A stretch of DNA of 64,000 nt from Coptis chinensis (GCA_015680905.1 CM027378.1:74305501-74369500), one strand, 5' to 3'; numbered from the stretch's first letter, positions 11,570 to 23,100 are shown. The notes: generated from the letters alone by a model not told the origin. Translations and numbers: made by a program.

Positions 11570-11829
11570 CAATTACAGATCGCGGTTGAAGAAAAGAGGT
11601 CGCTTGTCGGGGGCAAGACAATGGACGAGATTGAGGTTGTGAGCATCGGAGTGCCCGAGGAGGAGAGGTTTGTGAATGTGGGGGCAAGTTTGTTAGAGGA
11701 TTGGAAGGCGAAACTGATCGCCCTGTTGGCCAAGAACAGTGATGTGTTTGCATGGACAATCGAAGATTTGAAGGGTTGGACCCAGAGTTGGTGTGTCACA
11801 GATTGCATATGTGAGAAGGGGCCCGCCCA

Positions 11830-13173
11830 GTCCAGCAGAAAATGAGGACCATGAAACCACAATATGCATAAGGAATTCGGGAAAAGGTAAAGAAACTGAA
11901 AGAGACAGGTTTCACCCGCGAATGCAAGTTCACTGAATGGCTGTTGAATGTGGTAGCAGTGCCTAAAAAGAATGGGAAAGTAAGAATGTGCATGGATTTC
12001 ACAGACGTCAACAAGGAGTGTCCAAAGGATTGTTACCCGATGCCGCGGATAGATGAGTTGGTGGACCGAACCGTAGAGTATAAGTTCTTTTCATTCATGG
12101 ACGCGTCGATGGGCTACAATCAGGTGGTGATGTACGGCCCGGACCAAGAAAAGATGACATTCATAGTGGAAGGGGGAACGTACTGTTACACCAGGATGCC
12201 TTTTGGTCTGAAAAATCCGGGGGCAACGTTTTAGAGAGTGGGGGAGAAGATGTTCGAGGCTAAAATCAGAAAGAAGATGGAGATCTACATAGATGACATG
12301 GTAGAGAAGAGTATGACTAAAGAGGAGCATTTGGAAGGGTTGAGAGAGACATTCGCCATATTACGAAGACACAAGCTGATGTTGAACCGAGAGAAGTGCA
12401 CATTTGGGGTAACATCCGGAAAATTCCTGGGGTATATAGTCACATATCGCGGCATAGAAGCAAACATAGATCAGATTAGGGCTTTACTAGAAATGTCATC
12501 CCTGCAGAATGTGAAGGAAGTTCAAAGGCTGGCTGGTAGGGTTGCGGCGCTTAATAGATTTATATCCAAGTCATCAGACAAGTGTTGGCCCTTGAACCTA
12601 CTGTTAAGAAGGACAAGTAACTTCCAGTGGACCGAGGCATGTGAAAGGGCGTTCCAGGAGTTGAAAGAATATTTGGGCAAGTCCCCAATCCTGTTGCGGC
12701 CGGGACAGGGGGAGAAGCTATACTTATATCTGGGGGTGTCGGAGTGCGCAATTAGTTCAGTATTGATAAGGATGATGGGAAAGACAGAGAAACCGGTGTA
12801 CTTCCAAAGCAAAACAATGTTGGATGCCAAAACGAGGTACAGTAGGATTGAAAAGTATGCCCTGGCACTGGTCTTCTCAACACTGAAGTTGAAACCATAC
12901 TTCGATGCTCATTCTATGGTAGTCGTGACTAACTTGCCACTCAAGCAGGCATTGAGGGTCGAGAAGTCAGGAAGAATGTTGAAGTGGGTCATGCTGCTCA
13001 ACTCTTATGAGATCGAATACCAAGCCAGAACCGCAGAGAAGGCCCAAGCAATGGCGGAATTTCTGGCCGAGTTTCCGGTCGAGGACCCCACCTGGGGAGA
13101 AAATATGGTTATGGAACAGGAGACAGACCAAAATCACGACCCCTTGGATCCATGGGACATGCAGAATGGTTAG
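11830..13173 (+). pseudogene. Reverse transcriptase and first RNase H of Retand-like pol
   Basis: From 11944 to 13173 one phase is open except for a single TAG at 12232-12234. It contains VPKKNGKVRMCMDF, then YNQVVM and the MPFGLKNPGATF block, then the catalytic YIDDM at about 12286-12300. The RNase H segment follows (an LYLYLGVSECAISSVLIR-type core and a YFQSKTMLDAKTRYSRIEK block at roughly 12720-12870). Upstream the start of the RT domain (about 11830-11940) is in another phase. The TAG at 12232 replaces a position normally occupied by Gln, consistent with CAG-to-TAG decay. The phase ends at another TAG (13171). Confidence 0.88.
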
Positions 13174-13870
13174 AGGATATTCGCGGATGGTTCAGCTACA
13201 GATGCTTGGAACGAAATTAGGGTGGTGCTGGTTACCCTCGAGAACACTCGCCTAGAGTTGTCAATGAAACTGGGTTTTGCGGCTTCGAACAACGAGTCTG
13301 AGTATGAGGCAGTGATAGCAAGGATAGATTTGGCCAAAGATTTGGGTGTGTGCAAATTGACAGTGTTTTCAGATTCTAATTTGGTAATATGCCAAGTCAA
13401 TGGAGGATTTGCGGCGCGGTGCCCTCGGATGGCCAAATATCTAGAGGTGGTACAGAAAAAGGCAGGAAAGTTTGAGAAAATCGGCTTTGCTCATCTAGGC
13501 AGGGGGGAGAATAGACATGCCGACGCCTTGGCATACGTTTCCGCGGTACTCCCAGGGACAGAGGGCAGATCTATTGAGGTCAGGGTGCTGAGCAAACCAA
13601 GCACTACGGAAGATAAGGATGTGTGCCTTACTAAGGAGCAAGAGCATGGGTGGATGGGACCCATCAAGAGTTACCTATCGGGGATAGATACAGGGGATAA
13701 AGGTGAGAGAAGGAGAATGGAACAGAGGTCAAGGAGATACATTCTGACAGACGGAGAGTTATATCGGCGGAGCGTCAGTGGACCACTCTTGAGATGCCTG
13801 GGGCCGCAGAAAGTGCAAGAGGTATTAGGAGAGGCTCACGAAAGGGTGTGGGAGCCACTCGGCCAAAAGG
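13174..13870 (+). pseudogene. Second, archaeal-like RNase H (Tat-lineage domain)
   Basis: In the same phase as the RT but after the TAG at 13171, the frame shows IFADGSATD (first Asp), NNESEYEAVIARI (Glu), VFSDSNLVICQVNG (Asp) and ENRHADALA, the four signature blocks of the extra RNase H that Tat elements carry between the classical RNase H and the integrase (established knowledge). A linker and the beginning of the integrase zinc-binding region follow, then a frameshift near 13855. The presence and order of the two RNase H domains place the element in the Tat lineage. Confidence 0.85.
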
Positions 13871-14883
13871 ACAATGGCCCACCGGTTGCTATCTCAAGGG
13901 TACTTTTGGCCTCACATGAAGAGAGATGCGACTGAGTATTCCAAGAGGTGCCGAAAATGTCAGACCTTTGCGCCACTGATTCATTCACCTGCAGAACTGT
14001 TACACAAGGTATTTAATCTGTGGCCCTTCGCTATGTGGGCGTTGGATGTCGTTGGGCCCCTGCCTATGGCCAGTGGCAAAAGGAGGTTTATGCTGGCCGT
14101 GACAGACTATTTTACGAAGTGGGTTGAGGGTGTGGCCCTACAACAGGTGAAAGAGGAACAGGTGAGAAAGTTTTTGTGGGAGAATATAATATGCCTATTT
14201 AGGCTGCCACACACCATCATCGCAGACAACGGTACTCAGTTCATAGCGGGAAAAGTGAAAGCCTTCCTCCAAGGCTACAAAGTGAAGCAAGGGTTTCAGC
14301 CCCGTACAATCCCGAGGGGAATGGTCAGGTAGAGTCTTCCAACAAGGTTATCCTGGATAATTTAAAGAAAAAGCTGGAGGAGTGCAAGGGGTGCTGGGCA
14401 GATGAGTTAAATCATGTACTGTGGGCGTATCGCACAACGTCGTGGACATCTACAGGAGAATCCCCTTTCGCAATGGCCTATGGAGTGGAGGCAGTGATCC
14501 CGATGGAAATGATGGCTCTGACGACTAGAACCTGCAAGGCGGTAGAGGCATGGGTGAACTAGAAAATATTGGCCAAGGAGCTGAACCTAATAGAGGAGAG
14601 GAGAGACACTGCGCGCATCCAATTGGAAGAGTATCACTGTAGATTGCAGAGACAGTATAACAAGCGGGTGAAGCCGCGGACATTTCATGTGGGAGATCGG
14701 GTACTTCGGAGGGTGACCCCAGTCACCAAGGAAGAGATAGATGGGAAGTTGGGACCCAACTGGGAGGGACCTTACACCGTGGTGGAGGCAGGGATGGCCG
14801 GGACCTACAGGCTGCAGACACCCCAAGGGGAGAACATCAAGCGGCCGTGGAACGTCCGAATGTTGAAAGAATTCCATGAGTAG
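13740..14883 (+). pseudogene. Integrase of Retand-like pol, frameshifted
   Basis: The HHCC zinc-binding region spans the frameshift near 13855, with CRKCQ readable afterwards. The core shows WALDVVGPL (first Asp, about 14040) and IIADNGTQF (second Asp, about 14220). The catalytic Glu block (GNGQVESSN) is readable only in another phase, from about 14310, so a second frameshift separates it. A TAG at 14560-14562 precedes the C-terminal segment with LGPNWEGPYTV, the GPY/F module, ending at 14881-14883. The enzyme would have inserted element cDNA; with two frameshifts and a stop it cannot be made intact. Confidence 0.85.
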
Positions 14884-15079
14884 CTTTTGTCATGGGTGCT
14901 TTAATTAAAGAAAATTGTACTTGCTTCATTCGAACTTTGTAATGTTATTTTGAGGTAGCTACTATGTTAATGAAAGCAATAGCCAAATTTTCCCATCTGA
15001 TGAATGTGCGTTCGCTCATGTGTGTGTTAGGCCGGGAGCAGCGGATAAGGGTTTCTACATCAATGTTGACTCTTTGGCT

Positions 15080-15770
15080 GATTTGGGGGCAAGCTGAGTG
15101 GCCCGGGCATGCTCAGCTGCCCTCAACATCGCCATGGCCAACTTGGGGGCACGCTGAGTGGCCCGCGCTTACGCAACGGCCCTCAACATCTCCTTAGTCA
15201 ACTTCGGGGCATGCTCAGCTGCCCTCAACATCTCCACGACCAACTTGGGGGCACGCTGAGTGGCCCGGGCTTACTCAGCGGCCCTCAACATCTCCTTAGT
15301 CAACTTGGGGGCAAGCTGAGTGGCCCGGTCATGCTCAGCTGCCCTCAACATCGCCACACCAACTTGGGGCACGCTGAGTGGCCCGAGCTTACTTAACGGC
15401 CCTCAACATCTCCTTAGTCAACTTGGGGGCATGCTCAGCTGCCCTCAACATCTCCACGACTAACTTGGGGGCACGCTGAGTGGCCCGGGCTTACTCAGCA
15501 GCCCTCAACATCTCTTTAGTCAACTTGGGGGCAAGATGAGTGGCCCGGGCATGCTCAGTTGCCCTTAACATCTCCACGACCAACTTGGGGGCACACTAAG
15601 TGGCCCGGGCTTACTCAGCGGCCCTCAACATCTCCTTAGTCAACTTGGGGGCAAGCTGAGTGGCCCGGGCACGCTCAGCGGCCCTCAACATCTCCGCAGA
15701 CAATTTGGGGGGGGGCTCGCTAAGTGGCCCGGGCATACTCAGCGGCCTCCTACCTCGCCAAAGCAAATTG
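15080..15770. repeat. 60-bp tandem repeat with alternating A/B units, 12 units
   Basis: Units start at about 15080, 15140, 15199, 15241, 15301, 15360, 15419, 15461, 15521, 15581, 15641 and 15701. Two variants alternate: B units carry AAGCTGAG...ATGCTCAGCTG and end TCCACGAC; A units carry ACGCTGAG...TTACTCAGCGG and end TCCTTAGT. The units at 15199 and 15419 are short B copies (42 bp), so 15080-15300 and 15301-15520 are parallel four-unit blocks of ~221 bp. GCTGAG and CTCAGC within most full units can pair as a hairpin. Position between integrase and 3' LTR matches the amplified repeats known from Retand-type elements. Short frames across it are by-products of repetition. Confidence 0.92.
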
Positions 15771-16029
15771 GAAGGGGATGAACGCCACGGTGAAACAAGA
15801 TGGTAATTAACTAGGGAATGGTGTCAACACATTACAAAAGAGGAACACTTAGAGTGTAATGAGTTTTCATAAAACACAAGTTAAACAGGAATGGAGACCC
15901 ACTGCGGTCTGCTGGGAGTACCCAGAAATCCAAACCCAGGGGTTGAAACCAAAAAGTTAAAGTATCAAAATATCAGATACAACTGTGCAACTGGCTAGGC
16001 CAACAGACAAAGTGAAACTTAGATACACT

Positions 16030-18242
16030 TCATTTCGAATCGCCCAAGGCATCAGCAGGCAGACCGCCCTCCTCCGCCGCGTCGGTGGATTCGTCCACAT
16101 CAATAGGGGACGAAGACACCCCAAGAATGGCAGCAGCTTCCGTCTCAGGAGCGGGGGATATGGCCGCAGATTCAGTTGAAACCAAAGCAAGAGATGGGTC
16201 AGGAAGAAGACGCCCGGCGGCAGTAAGGACTTTGAAGTGTTCAGTGACACCTTTCAGCGACTGTTCCAAATCTGCCTGGGCGGCAGCCCTGTCGGCTTCC
16301 CTCTGGTTCTCTAGCTGAGAAGCGACGCCTGCCACATAGTCCTTGTAGGCTTCCTCAGCGCGCTGGAGCTCCTTGTGATGTTTAAGGGCAGTGATACGGG
16401 CCTCATCCCTTTCCTTCTCAAGTTGGGCGCATTTCGCTTTCCACCCAGTGGGACCGTGAATCTCAGCTTTCACAGACTCGAACGCGTCCAGGGTGTTGGT
16501 TAGACCGCGAATCACATAACCCACATCCAGGCTCAGCTGAAAGGACAGACCAAGTTAGAGAACAGTAAACAATAAAGAGGGAATAGAGATGGATGGGGTG
16601 CATACACGTTCCCAACCAGTGTATATCGCCACTCGGTGAGAGGCGAAGGAGCCAAAATCCCCATACGCTTGGTCCCTAGGAAGGTGGGAGCTGAAGAAGA
16701 GAGACGCAGCCACTGCTGGATTATCCAGAGCGGAGTCACGCGTGGTGACGTCGCGGTCTTTGGCCTTGAACTGAGGATGCAAGAGTTCTACCAGCCCGTC
16801 GGGCAGGGGACCAATTTGAACCTCCTCTTTGCCAGTGCGGTAGGTGGAGGTCCGCGGTGATGAAGGTCGAGAGGAAGGTGCAGGGGCAGTGGGGGCAGTA
16901 GTCTTGGCCTTCTTAGCGGGAAGGCCCTTTGCAGTTGCAGCGGCAGGAGCATCACCGTCGGAATCGTTGTCCCAAAGCTTGAGTTTGGTAACATCCATGT
17001 TGTCAGAGGTGCCTGCAGGGGGGGGGGCAAAATCGTCGACCCAGTCAACTATGGAAGAGTACGACCTGGGGACAGTAGCAGGGGGGACTGAGAAAGAACC
17101 AATGGAGGGCTTACGAGTCTTGGAGGCTGCGGCCTTTCGGGTGAGAGCTTGGCTGCGGGAGATCTTTGTGGTGTACCCAAAGGACTAATGGGCTATGGGT
17201 TTCGCCTTCCGTTTCTTGGGGGGAGATGGTTTGGGTTTCCTTTCTTTGGGCAGGGGCAGAAGGTAGAGAGGGACGCGGTATTGGCAGATGTCTTTGAGGG
17301 ATGGGTCTCAGAGGAGTGGACTCCCTTTGTCAGGGTCAATGCCGAGGATGTCACACTGGTTGACCCCTAGGTTGCAGAGTCGGGTGAAAATCGCGGAGGA
17401 AACACCAGCGTATATTTGGGAGTGGGAATCCGGGTTCCAACCTGAAAAGCAGAGGAAAAGATATGTCAAGGAGATAATAGAATGTGAAACCAACAAGGCA
17501 ATCAACTCAACTCACCGCGGCAGATAAAATGGGACGAGTGCCTCAAAGACAATTCAGGGGGGAGAGCAGCGGAGAGGAAGTTCCCAGATACGTAGAGGGG
17601 ATAATGATGTCAGACCTTGTTGGAGGTGGTGACGCGAATAACAAATGATTTCTTCTGCGGACGCAAGCAGAAGGATTGATACCCCACGCTCCCGACCTTG
17701 GTGCTTTTCTTGATAAAATAGTGGGATGTGATGTCCTGAAGGGAAATCAGAGGGGTATTTGTGGTATTGTAGTAGTTGGCTGCGAACATGATTCGCCAGA
17801 AGTTGCCGATGCCTTGACACGGCAGAATATTAAAATGATTGCAGACTTCAACATCTAACAAGGATAAGGGGAAGCAGAGACCAGCCGCTATTTGCCCCAC
17901 TGTTGCTACTAAAAACCCTGGCTGCGGCGGTACTAAATGGGGAAAATGAGTGACCCCTGGCACATGTTCCAATACCACATCCTCAGGAATGTCGTAGGCA
18001 GCCTTTACAGTGGCCAGGTTGGGTTGGGAGTAATGAGAGGGAGGAGAAGGTAGCACAAAGGGTCTACCGGAGGTGGATGGAATAGTGGCCCCACGGGATG
18101 ACTCCGTGGAGGGAGAGTCTGGGTGGTCGGCGGAGGGGCCGGAAGATCCAGACTCCGCTGCATTTCTGGATGATCTAGAGGTCGGGGATGCAGATATGGT
18201 GGATCCGATAGCGGAGGAGCCACCAGAGTCGGAGCCAGACAT
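16030..18242 (-). pseudogene. Antisense spliced gene within the Retand-like element (plant 'putative gypsy-type transposon' domain)
   Basis: On the strand opposite to gag-pol I can assemble a three-exon gene. Exon 1 is 18242-17516, intron 17515-17442 (74 bp, GTGAGT...TTTTCAG), exon 2 17441-16606, intron 16605-16537 (69 bp, GTATGC...CTTTCAG), exon 3 16536-16030 ending in TGA. Phases join exactly (phase 1, then phase 0), predicting about 689 residues. Exon 1 encodes a Ser-rich start, then a globular region (around VPGVTHFPHLVPPQPGF and AAGLCFPLSLLDVEV) resembling the Transposase_28 family. Exon 2 holds a basic PPKKRKAKP stretch that looks like a nuclear localisation signal, and a Pro/Ala/Lys-rich linker. 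Exon 3 is a long charged coiled coil with an acidic tail. Three in-frame stops (TGA 17610-17612, TGA 17308-17310, TAG 17185-17187) disable this copy. A start at 18323 is possible, but 18242 avoids a 12-C run. Confidence 0.8.
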
Positions 18243-18900
18243 GTCACCAGAGTATGATGAACAAGACAGACGGGGGGGGGGGGGAGAGTGATGGACGAAT
18301 AGTAGGAAGAAAGAAATGGACACGAAAGAGCAAGAACTAAAAAAGAAAGAAAATGATGACCAACCAACTTACTCTAGCAAGAAAAGGAAACTGAGAAGTG
18401 TGAGCGCAAACCTGAGCAGAGGAGGCGATCGGCGCGGGGAGTGTAAGCAAGATGCAAAGAGAGCTTCACCGGAGATGGTAGGACAGATGCAAGGAACTCA
18501 CAAGAGGAAAAGGAAGAGCACAAGAAAACTGGAGTAAGGGAAGTTGAAGGTATAGTTAGAAAAATGGAAAGTGAAGAGTCGGGAAGGGGGAGGAGTGTAT
18601 AATAAAGGTATTGGGTGGGATTTGTGTAGTCAGGGGCAAAACGGTAAAAGGGGGGTGGCGCGTGTGAAAAAGAGAGCCATTAAAGAATAAATGTGTGGCA
18701 TCGCTAGAATCAAGGAGGCAGGGCTAGTTGGGCGTGCGCCGCAAGTCACGTACCTAGGGACATGTGGCAAGGGTCTAGAGGTCAAGGCAGTGGGTAGCGT
18801 GATAATCAGAAAGATTTGAATGATTGATGGGTGACAAGACAGTGTGGTAGTCTGACAGCTGGGGAGTCTCGGCCCGCGAATCCGTTAAGATCCGCGGACC

Positions 18901-18913
18901 GAGAGGGGGCATT
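18901..18913 (+). promoter_or_regulatory. Polypurine tract
   Basis: GAGAGGGGGCATT directly abuts the 3' LTR start. A purine run ending a few bases before TG is the expected plus-strand priming site. Confidence 0.75.
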
Positions 18914-19304
18914 TGTATTAACCCCTTTTTAGTCCACTGAGGTGGCATGTCCGCTGGCCTGAAGCAAGATAAGAAAATGAAGGCGCAAAACACCTGATCA
19001 GGGCCACGGCTCTGAAAAAGTGGTCGGGCCGTACAGCAGCATGTGGAAGTAGAGCGGTCAGAGTCAAAGAGCAGGCAACTTAATAAAGAAGGAACAGGGG
19101 GTACAGCAGTAAGGTCGCGGAACCCTAAGAAGACAGGTGTGCCAGTGTGGACCAGAAGATGGAAGGAAGATCAATGGATAAGAAAGAAGGGAGGAGGATA
19201 TAAATAGGAACATTAGAGCAAGAAAAAGGAGGGAAAAAAAATAGGAGGGAGAGTGAGAGAGATTAGGACATAGGAGCTTAGAGGTTGTAATTTGTGTGCA
19301 TACA
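18914..19304 (+). mobile_element. 3' LTR of the Retand-like element
   Basis: 391 bp, TGTATTAACCCC to GTGCATACA, with TATAAATA at 19199-19206. It aligns along its whole length with 9024-9419. Confidence 0.92.
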
Positions 19305-19870
19305 CTTACCCATAAACTTTAAACCCTGAACTCATATAGTGTAATGGGTAAGACCATAAAACAAATATGTAACATTTAGGTGTACAAACAATGGTTAGTA
19401 ATGTTTTTTTAATTATTGTCTTAAAATAAAGATTTTGTCAGCCACTATGAACCAAATTTTAGTGAATTACTAAATTTGCCCAATTTTGACCAATTAAACG
19501 GTTTATATCAACTATCCAAAATGAGATAGGTTAGTCTTTAGACAATGTCTTCTCTTTATAAGACGGTCCAGTCCAACCATCCAATGCAGACGGAGTTAGC
19601 CTAATCTGAATGTCTTTTATTTTAAAGTTGGTTCCAGTTAACCGTTCTTAATACAGGTCCAACAAAATCTCCTCTCTTTATAAGATTGTCCAGTTCAACC
19701 ATCCAATACAGACAGAGTTAGCCTAATCTGAACGTCTTTTATTTTAAAGTTGGTTCCAATAAACCGTTCTTAAAACAGGTCCAACACAATCTCCTCTCTT
19801 TATAAGACGGTCCAGTCCAACCATCAAATGCAGACAGAGTTAGCCTAATTTGAACGTCTTTTATTTTTAG
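19305..19870. repeat. Target-site copy CTTAC and continuation of the repeat field, three diverged ~121-bp units
   Basis: CTTAC at 19305-19309 is the right target duplication. The next ~100 bases parallel 7408-7510, including a GTAACATTTAGGTGTACAAA phrase. Three units then start near 19561, 19683 and 19803 (AAGACGGTCCAGTCCAACC...), a more diverged branch of the 122-bp repeat seen at 6501-6960. Confidence 0.8.
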
Positions 19871-20121
19871 GTTAGTTTTGATCGAAATTAAAACTCTAAC
19901 TAATTTGAAATTTTGGGAAAATGTTTCAGACCAATACATGTAAACAATGAAAGTCGAAACATCAAAATTAAAACATGTAAAACATTTGGTTCCAAAATAT
20001 ATAAGAAACTCAATTCCATTCTATCAAAGTCTTTACAAAAATTCTTCCTCGCAAAAAATGTTTCTTCATGTATCCTCTGTAAAAGTATAAAGTATTTGAA
20101 ACATCTATTTACCCAACTACA

Positions 20122-23100
20122 CTAATCGACAAAAATTAGATCTCTTTTGAAAGCCTTAGCTTGAGCAATCCCTTGAACATTCAACCCTTGGAATGTCTCC
20201 ACACAGGTTTTCACTAGAATTTCCCAGCCTTTTGCTATTTCTAGACTATTTCTGCTCCAAAACAACACTATTTTTGGAATTGGGCAACCATCTTCCAAAT
20301 CTAGTTTAATGTAATGATTACTATTAACATAACCGATCCCAAGCACATTAACATTGTTTAGATCCACTAGGGATCTCATAGGAAGAAAGGTATAACAATA
20401 TGATGTAGAGAACTGTACAAGCACAACATCAAATCTCGATGCAAACAAATACCCAGTAATAGGCATATCTATCCATTTGTTCCTCTTGGCACGAGTTCTC
20501 TTCTTTTTCCTTATCCTTTTATTTAATCCATCAACAGCTTCCTGGGAAAATATCCTCACATAATATTCCTCATTTGACATTAACTCACTTAATAACTCTT
20601 GTCTCATCCAAAACCAGTCAGTTTGTTTGCTTCCCAAAGCCAAGTAGAGAGCCCTGAAACCACAATTTCCATCGCCGACGGGGTCTTCAAAACCAACAAT
20701 AAATTGTAGCAATTCATGCGGAAAACACATTTTATATCCAGATTGAGCAATGGAGCAACTGACATCAAAACTCAACTTCTTCTTCCCCTTTGAAACATAT
20801 GGTTTGGCCTTGGGCTTCGTTATAGATTGTGGAGTCACAGGTGGAGCATCTGGAGGATGTTCAATTTCATTAATGGAGCAACCAACATCAACATTTTGTT
20901 TCTTCCTCTTTGAAACATATGGTTTGCCATGGGCTTCGTTATAGATTATGGAGTCACGGGTGGAGCATCTGGAGAATGTTCAATTTCATTAATGGAGCAA
21001 CCCACATCATCATTTGGTTTCTTCCTTTTTGGAACAAATGGTTTGCCCTTAGGCTTTGTTATGGATTGTGGAGTCACGGGTGGAACATCCGGAGAGTACT
21101 CAAACCATGACGGATCTTGGGTAGTTGACTACTCTTCTTTTGCTGGCCTCTTCTTAGTACTGCCTTTAGGGCAGCCCTTTGGTGTAGCATCCTCCTTTGG
21201 TGGCTCCAATGATAAACTTTCAAGCGTTGCAAGTTCCATGAGCATCTTTATCATAGATCTCTGCTGGTCTTCAGAAGTCGATCCTAGTCGTTGAATAAAT
21301 AAATCCATAGCTGGTTTGTAATCAACACAAATGGGATAACTGGCTCTCGGTTTAATAGACAATTTTTTCCAAAATTCATCAATTTTAGAAAGAGGTATTC
21401 TGCACCCTTTTTGTTTGAGTATCACTAGCTCATGCGCACACGGTAAACCGTGTGAAGTACGCAAAGTGTGGTCACAAACACTATCATCAACCCCAATGAC
21501 ATCTATACGTCCCATCTCTTCCAAAATCAAATCTAAAGCTCTCTTTGAAATAAATCCTCTGAGCTCACTAAAAAACTCGTCATTGTGCTCATGGTGAAAT
21601 CTAGTTAAACTCCTCTCAAAAGAGGCTCTAATTTCGCTCATCTCAATATTGATAACTGGATGGATCAATTTCCACATTCCAAGAAAATCATGTTTGCATG
21701 TCCCGCCGAGCTTCGACTTGATCGAAAGCATGCAATCTTTCCACCTTATTCGTCGTAGTGTTTCCATAGTGCTTTTGTTGGTCTATCCAGTAAGCAACAA
21801 ATGATTCTTTGTAAGGCAACCATGTTCTATGCAAATATTGGATGAACACAGGATAGTCTTTAAAAGCTACCTCTATAGAAGCAAACTTTCTAAAAAAAAC
21901 CCTCCTGTGTCTTTGACTTTACCACATTAGTCCACATGGCACAATGTTTATTTATGTTTTGCTCGTCACTGAGAATATTTTTTCTCATTTTCAAGACACA
22001 TTGGGACATGTGCCATCGACACAAGTGCTTCTTTGCATTTGGAAAGACAACATCGGCTACATTCTTCAAAGCTAGCTCCCTATCAATCACAATCAACACT
22101 AGAACTTCAGGCATGGTATCTCTCGAAACCTTTCCAATGCTCAAGTGTAGTCATACTCTTTTTCCTTTTCCATTAGCACATGACATGCAGTGAAATCATA
22201 TTGGTCGATGTCACTCCTGCAATCTCTAACAACTTGAAATGATACTTGTTTGTCCTATACGTACAATCCATGAGAAAATTTTGGTTAAAAGTCTTAGCCA
22301 TTTGGATCGATCTCGGATGGGCCCAAAACAATTCGCAAACCTCATTGCTACCTTCTCGATGTTTACTGTATTCCACATATCCATTTTCCCTTAACAATCT
22401 ACCCAACTCTTGCAACTGTGTTCTATTTTCCATTTCATCAAGTCTAATTCTGTGTCTTGTGTTATAAATTTGTCTCATGGAGGACGAGTTTAATATATCT
22501 CTTGCTTTGATAGCATTCATGACCTCTTTTGGTTTGACTCCAACTCTACTCATCTCAGATACAAGAATCATTTCCATCTTATTAAACCTTCCTATATAAG
22601 AGTGACCCTCCATAGTTTTTGCCAACCCATGATTATGACGATCACAATCAACTCTTGGACATCTATCTAAACTACCACGTTAAAAACACGCTTTTAATTT
22701 AAAAGGACAATTCATCTTTTTTGTTCCAGTCTTTCTCATTGCCTTCTCATTTGCTTTTACCTTTTTATGAGATCGAAATTTACCACCACGCTCACATATC
22801 AAAATAAGTCTAGGAGCCTTCCCACCAATTGCATTTTGAGATTTCCCAGTGACGATAATAGCTCCCACTTCATTTCCTTTATGTTGTGTCCAATCAATCA
22901 AATCTGGACGACTATCAAATACCTATAAATCAATTTAAGTATTCATTAATCCATGGGTAAGAAGATATTAAATCAAAGAAGTAAGTTTCAAAATAAATAT
23001 TCATCCATACATGTTCGGTTTAATCTATGTAGTGCTCCTCCGAAAATGCATATGAATTTTGTGAAGTCCGAAGTGCATCAATTGGTACCTCATTATAACA

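Larger units (their letters stand above)
9024..19304 (+). mobile_element. Complete Tat/Retand-like Ty3/gypsy LTR retrotransposon, 10.3 kb
   Basis: Direct repeats at 9024-9419 and 18914-19304 begin TGTATTAACCCC and end GCATACA, and are flanked by a perfect CTTAC duplication. Inside, in order: primer site, gag, aspartic protease, reverse transcriptase, RNase H, a second (archaeal-like) RNase H, integrase, a 60-bp tandem repeat, an antisense spliced gene and a polypurine tract. The second RNase H before the integrase is diagnostic of the Tat lineage; the 3' tandem repeats and antisense ORF are as described for Retand-type elements (established knowledge). By eye the LTRs differ at roughly 25-30 positions plus small indels, about 92-93% identity, so the insertion is not recent. 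Gag and pol carry many stops and frameshifts, so this copy is not autonomous. Confidence 0.93.

Noticed and set aside
14964..15396. Open frames of 77 and 95 codons
   Set aside because: They arise from the 60-bp repeat; the period is a multiple of three, so any stop-free unit gives a long frame.
15080..15770. Regular repeats that superficially resemble a CRISPR array
   Set aside because: Units are contiguous with no unique spacers, the genome is a plant, and the position is that of Tat-element tandem repeats.
17619..17639. Exon 1 donor of the antisense gene at AAG|GTCTGA
   Set aside because: A GTCTGA donor is weak; reading on through one TGA gives further coding-like sequence and a strong GTGAGT donor at 17515 that joins exon 2 in phase.
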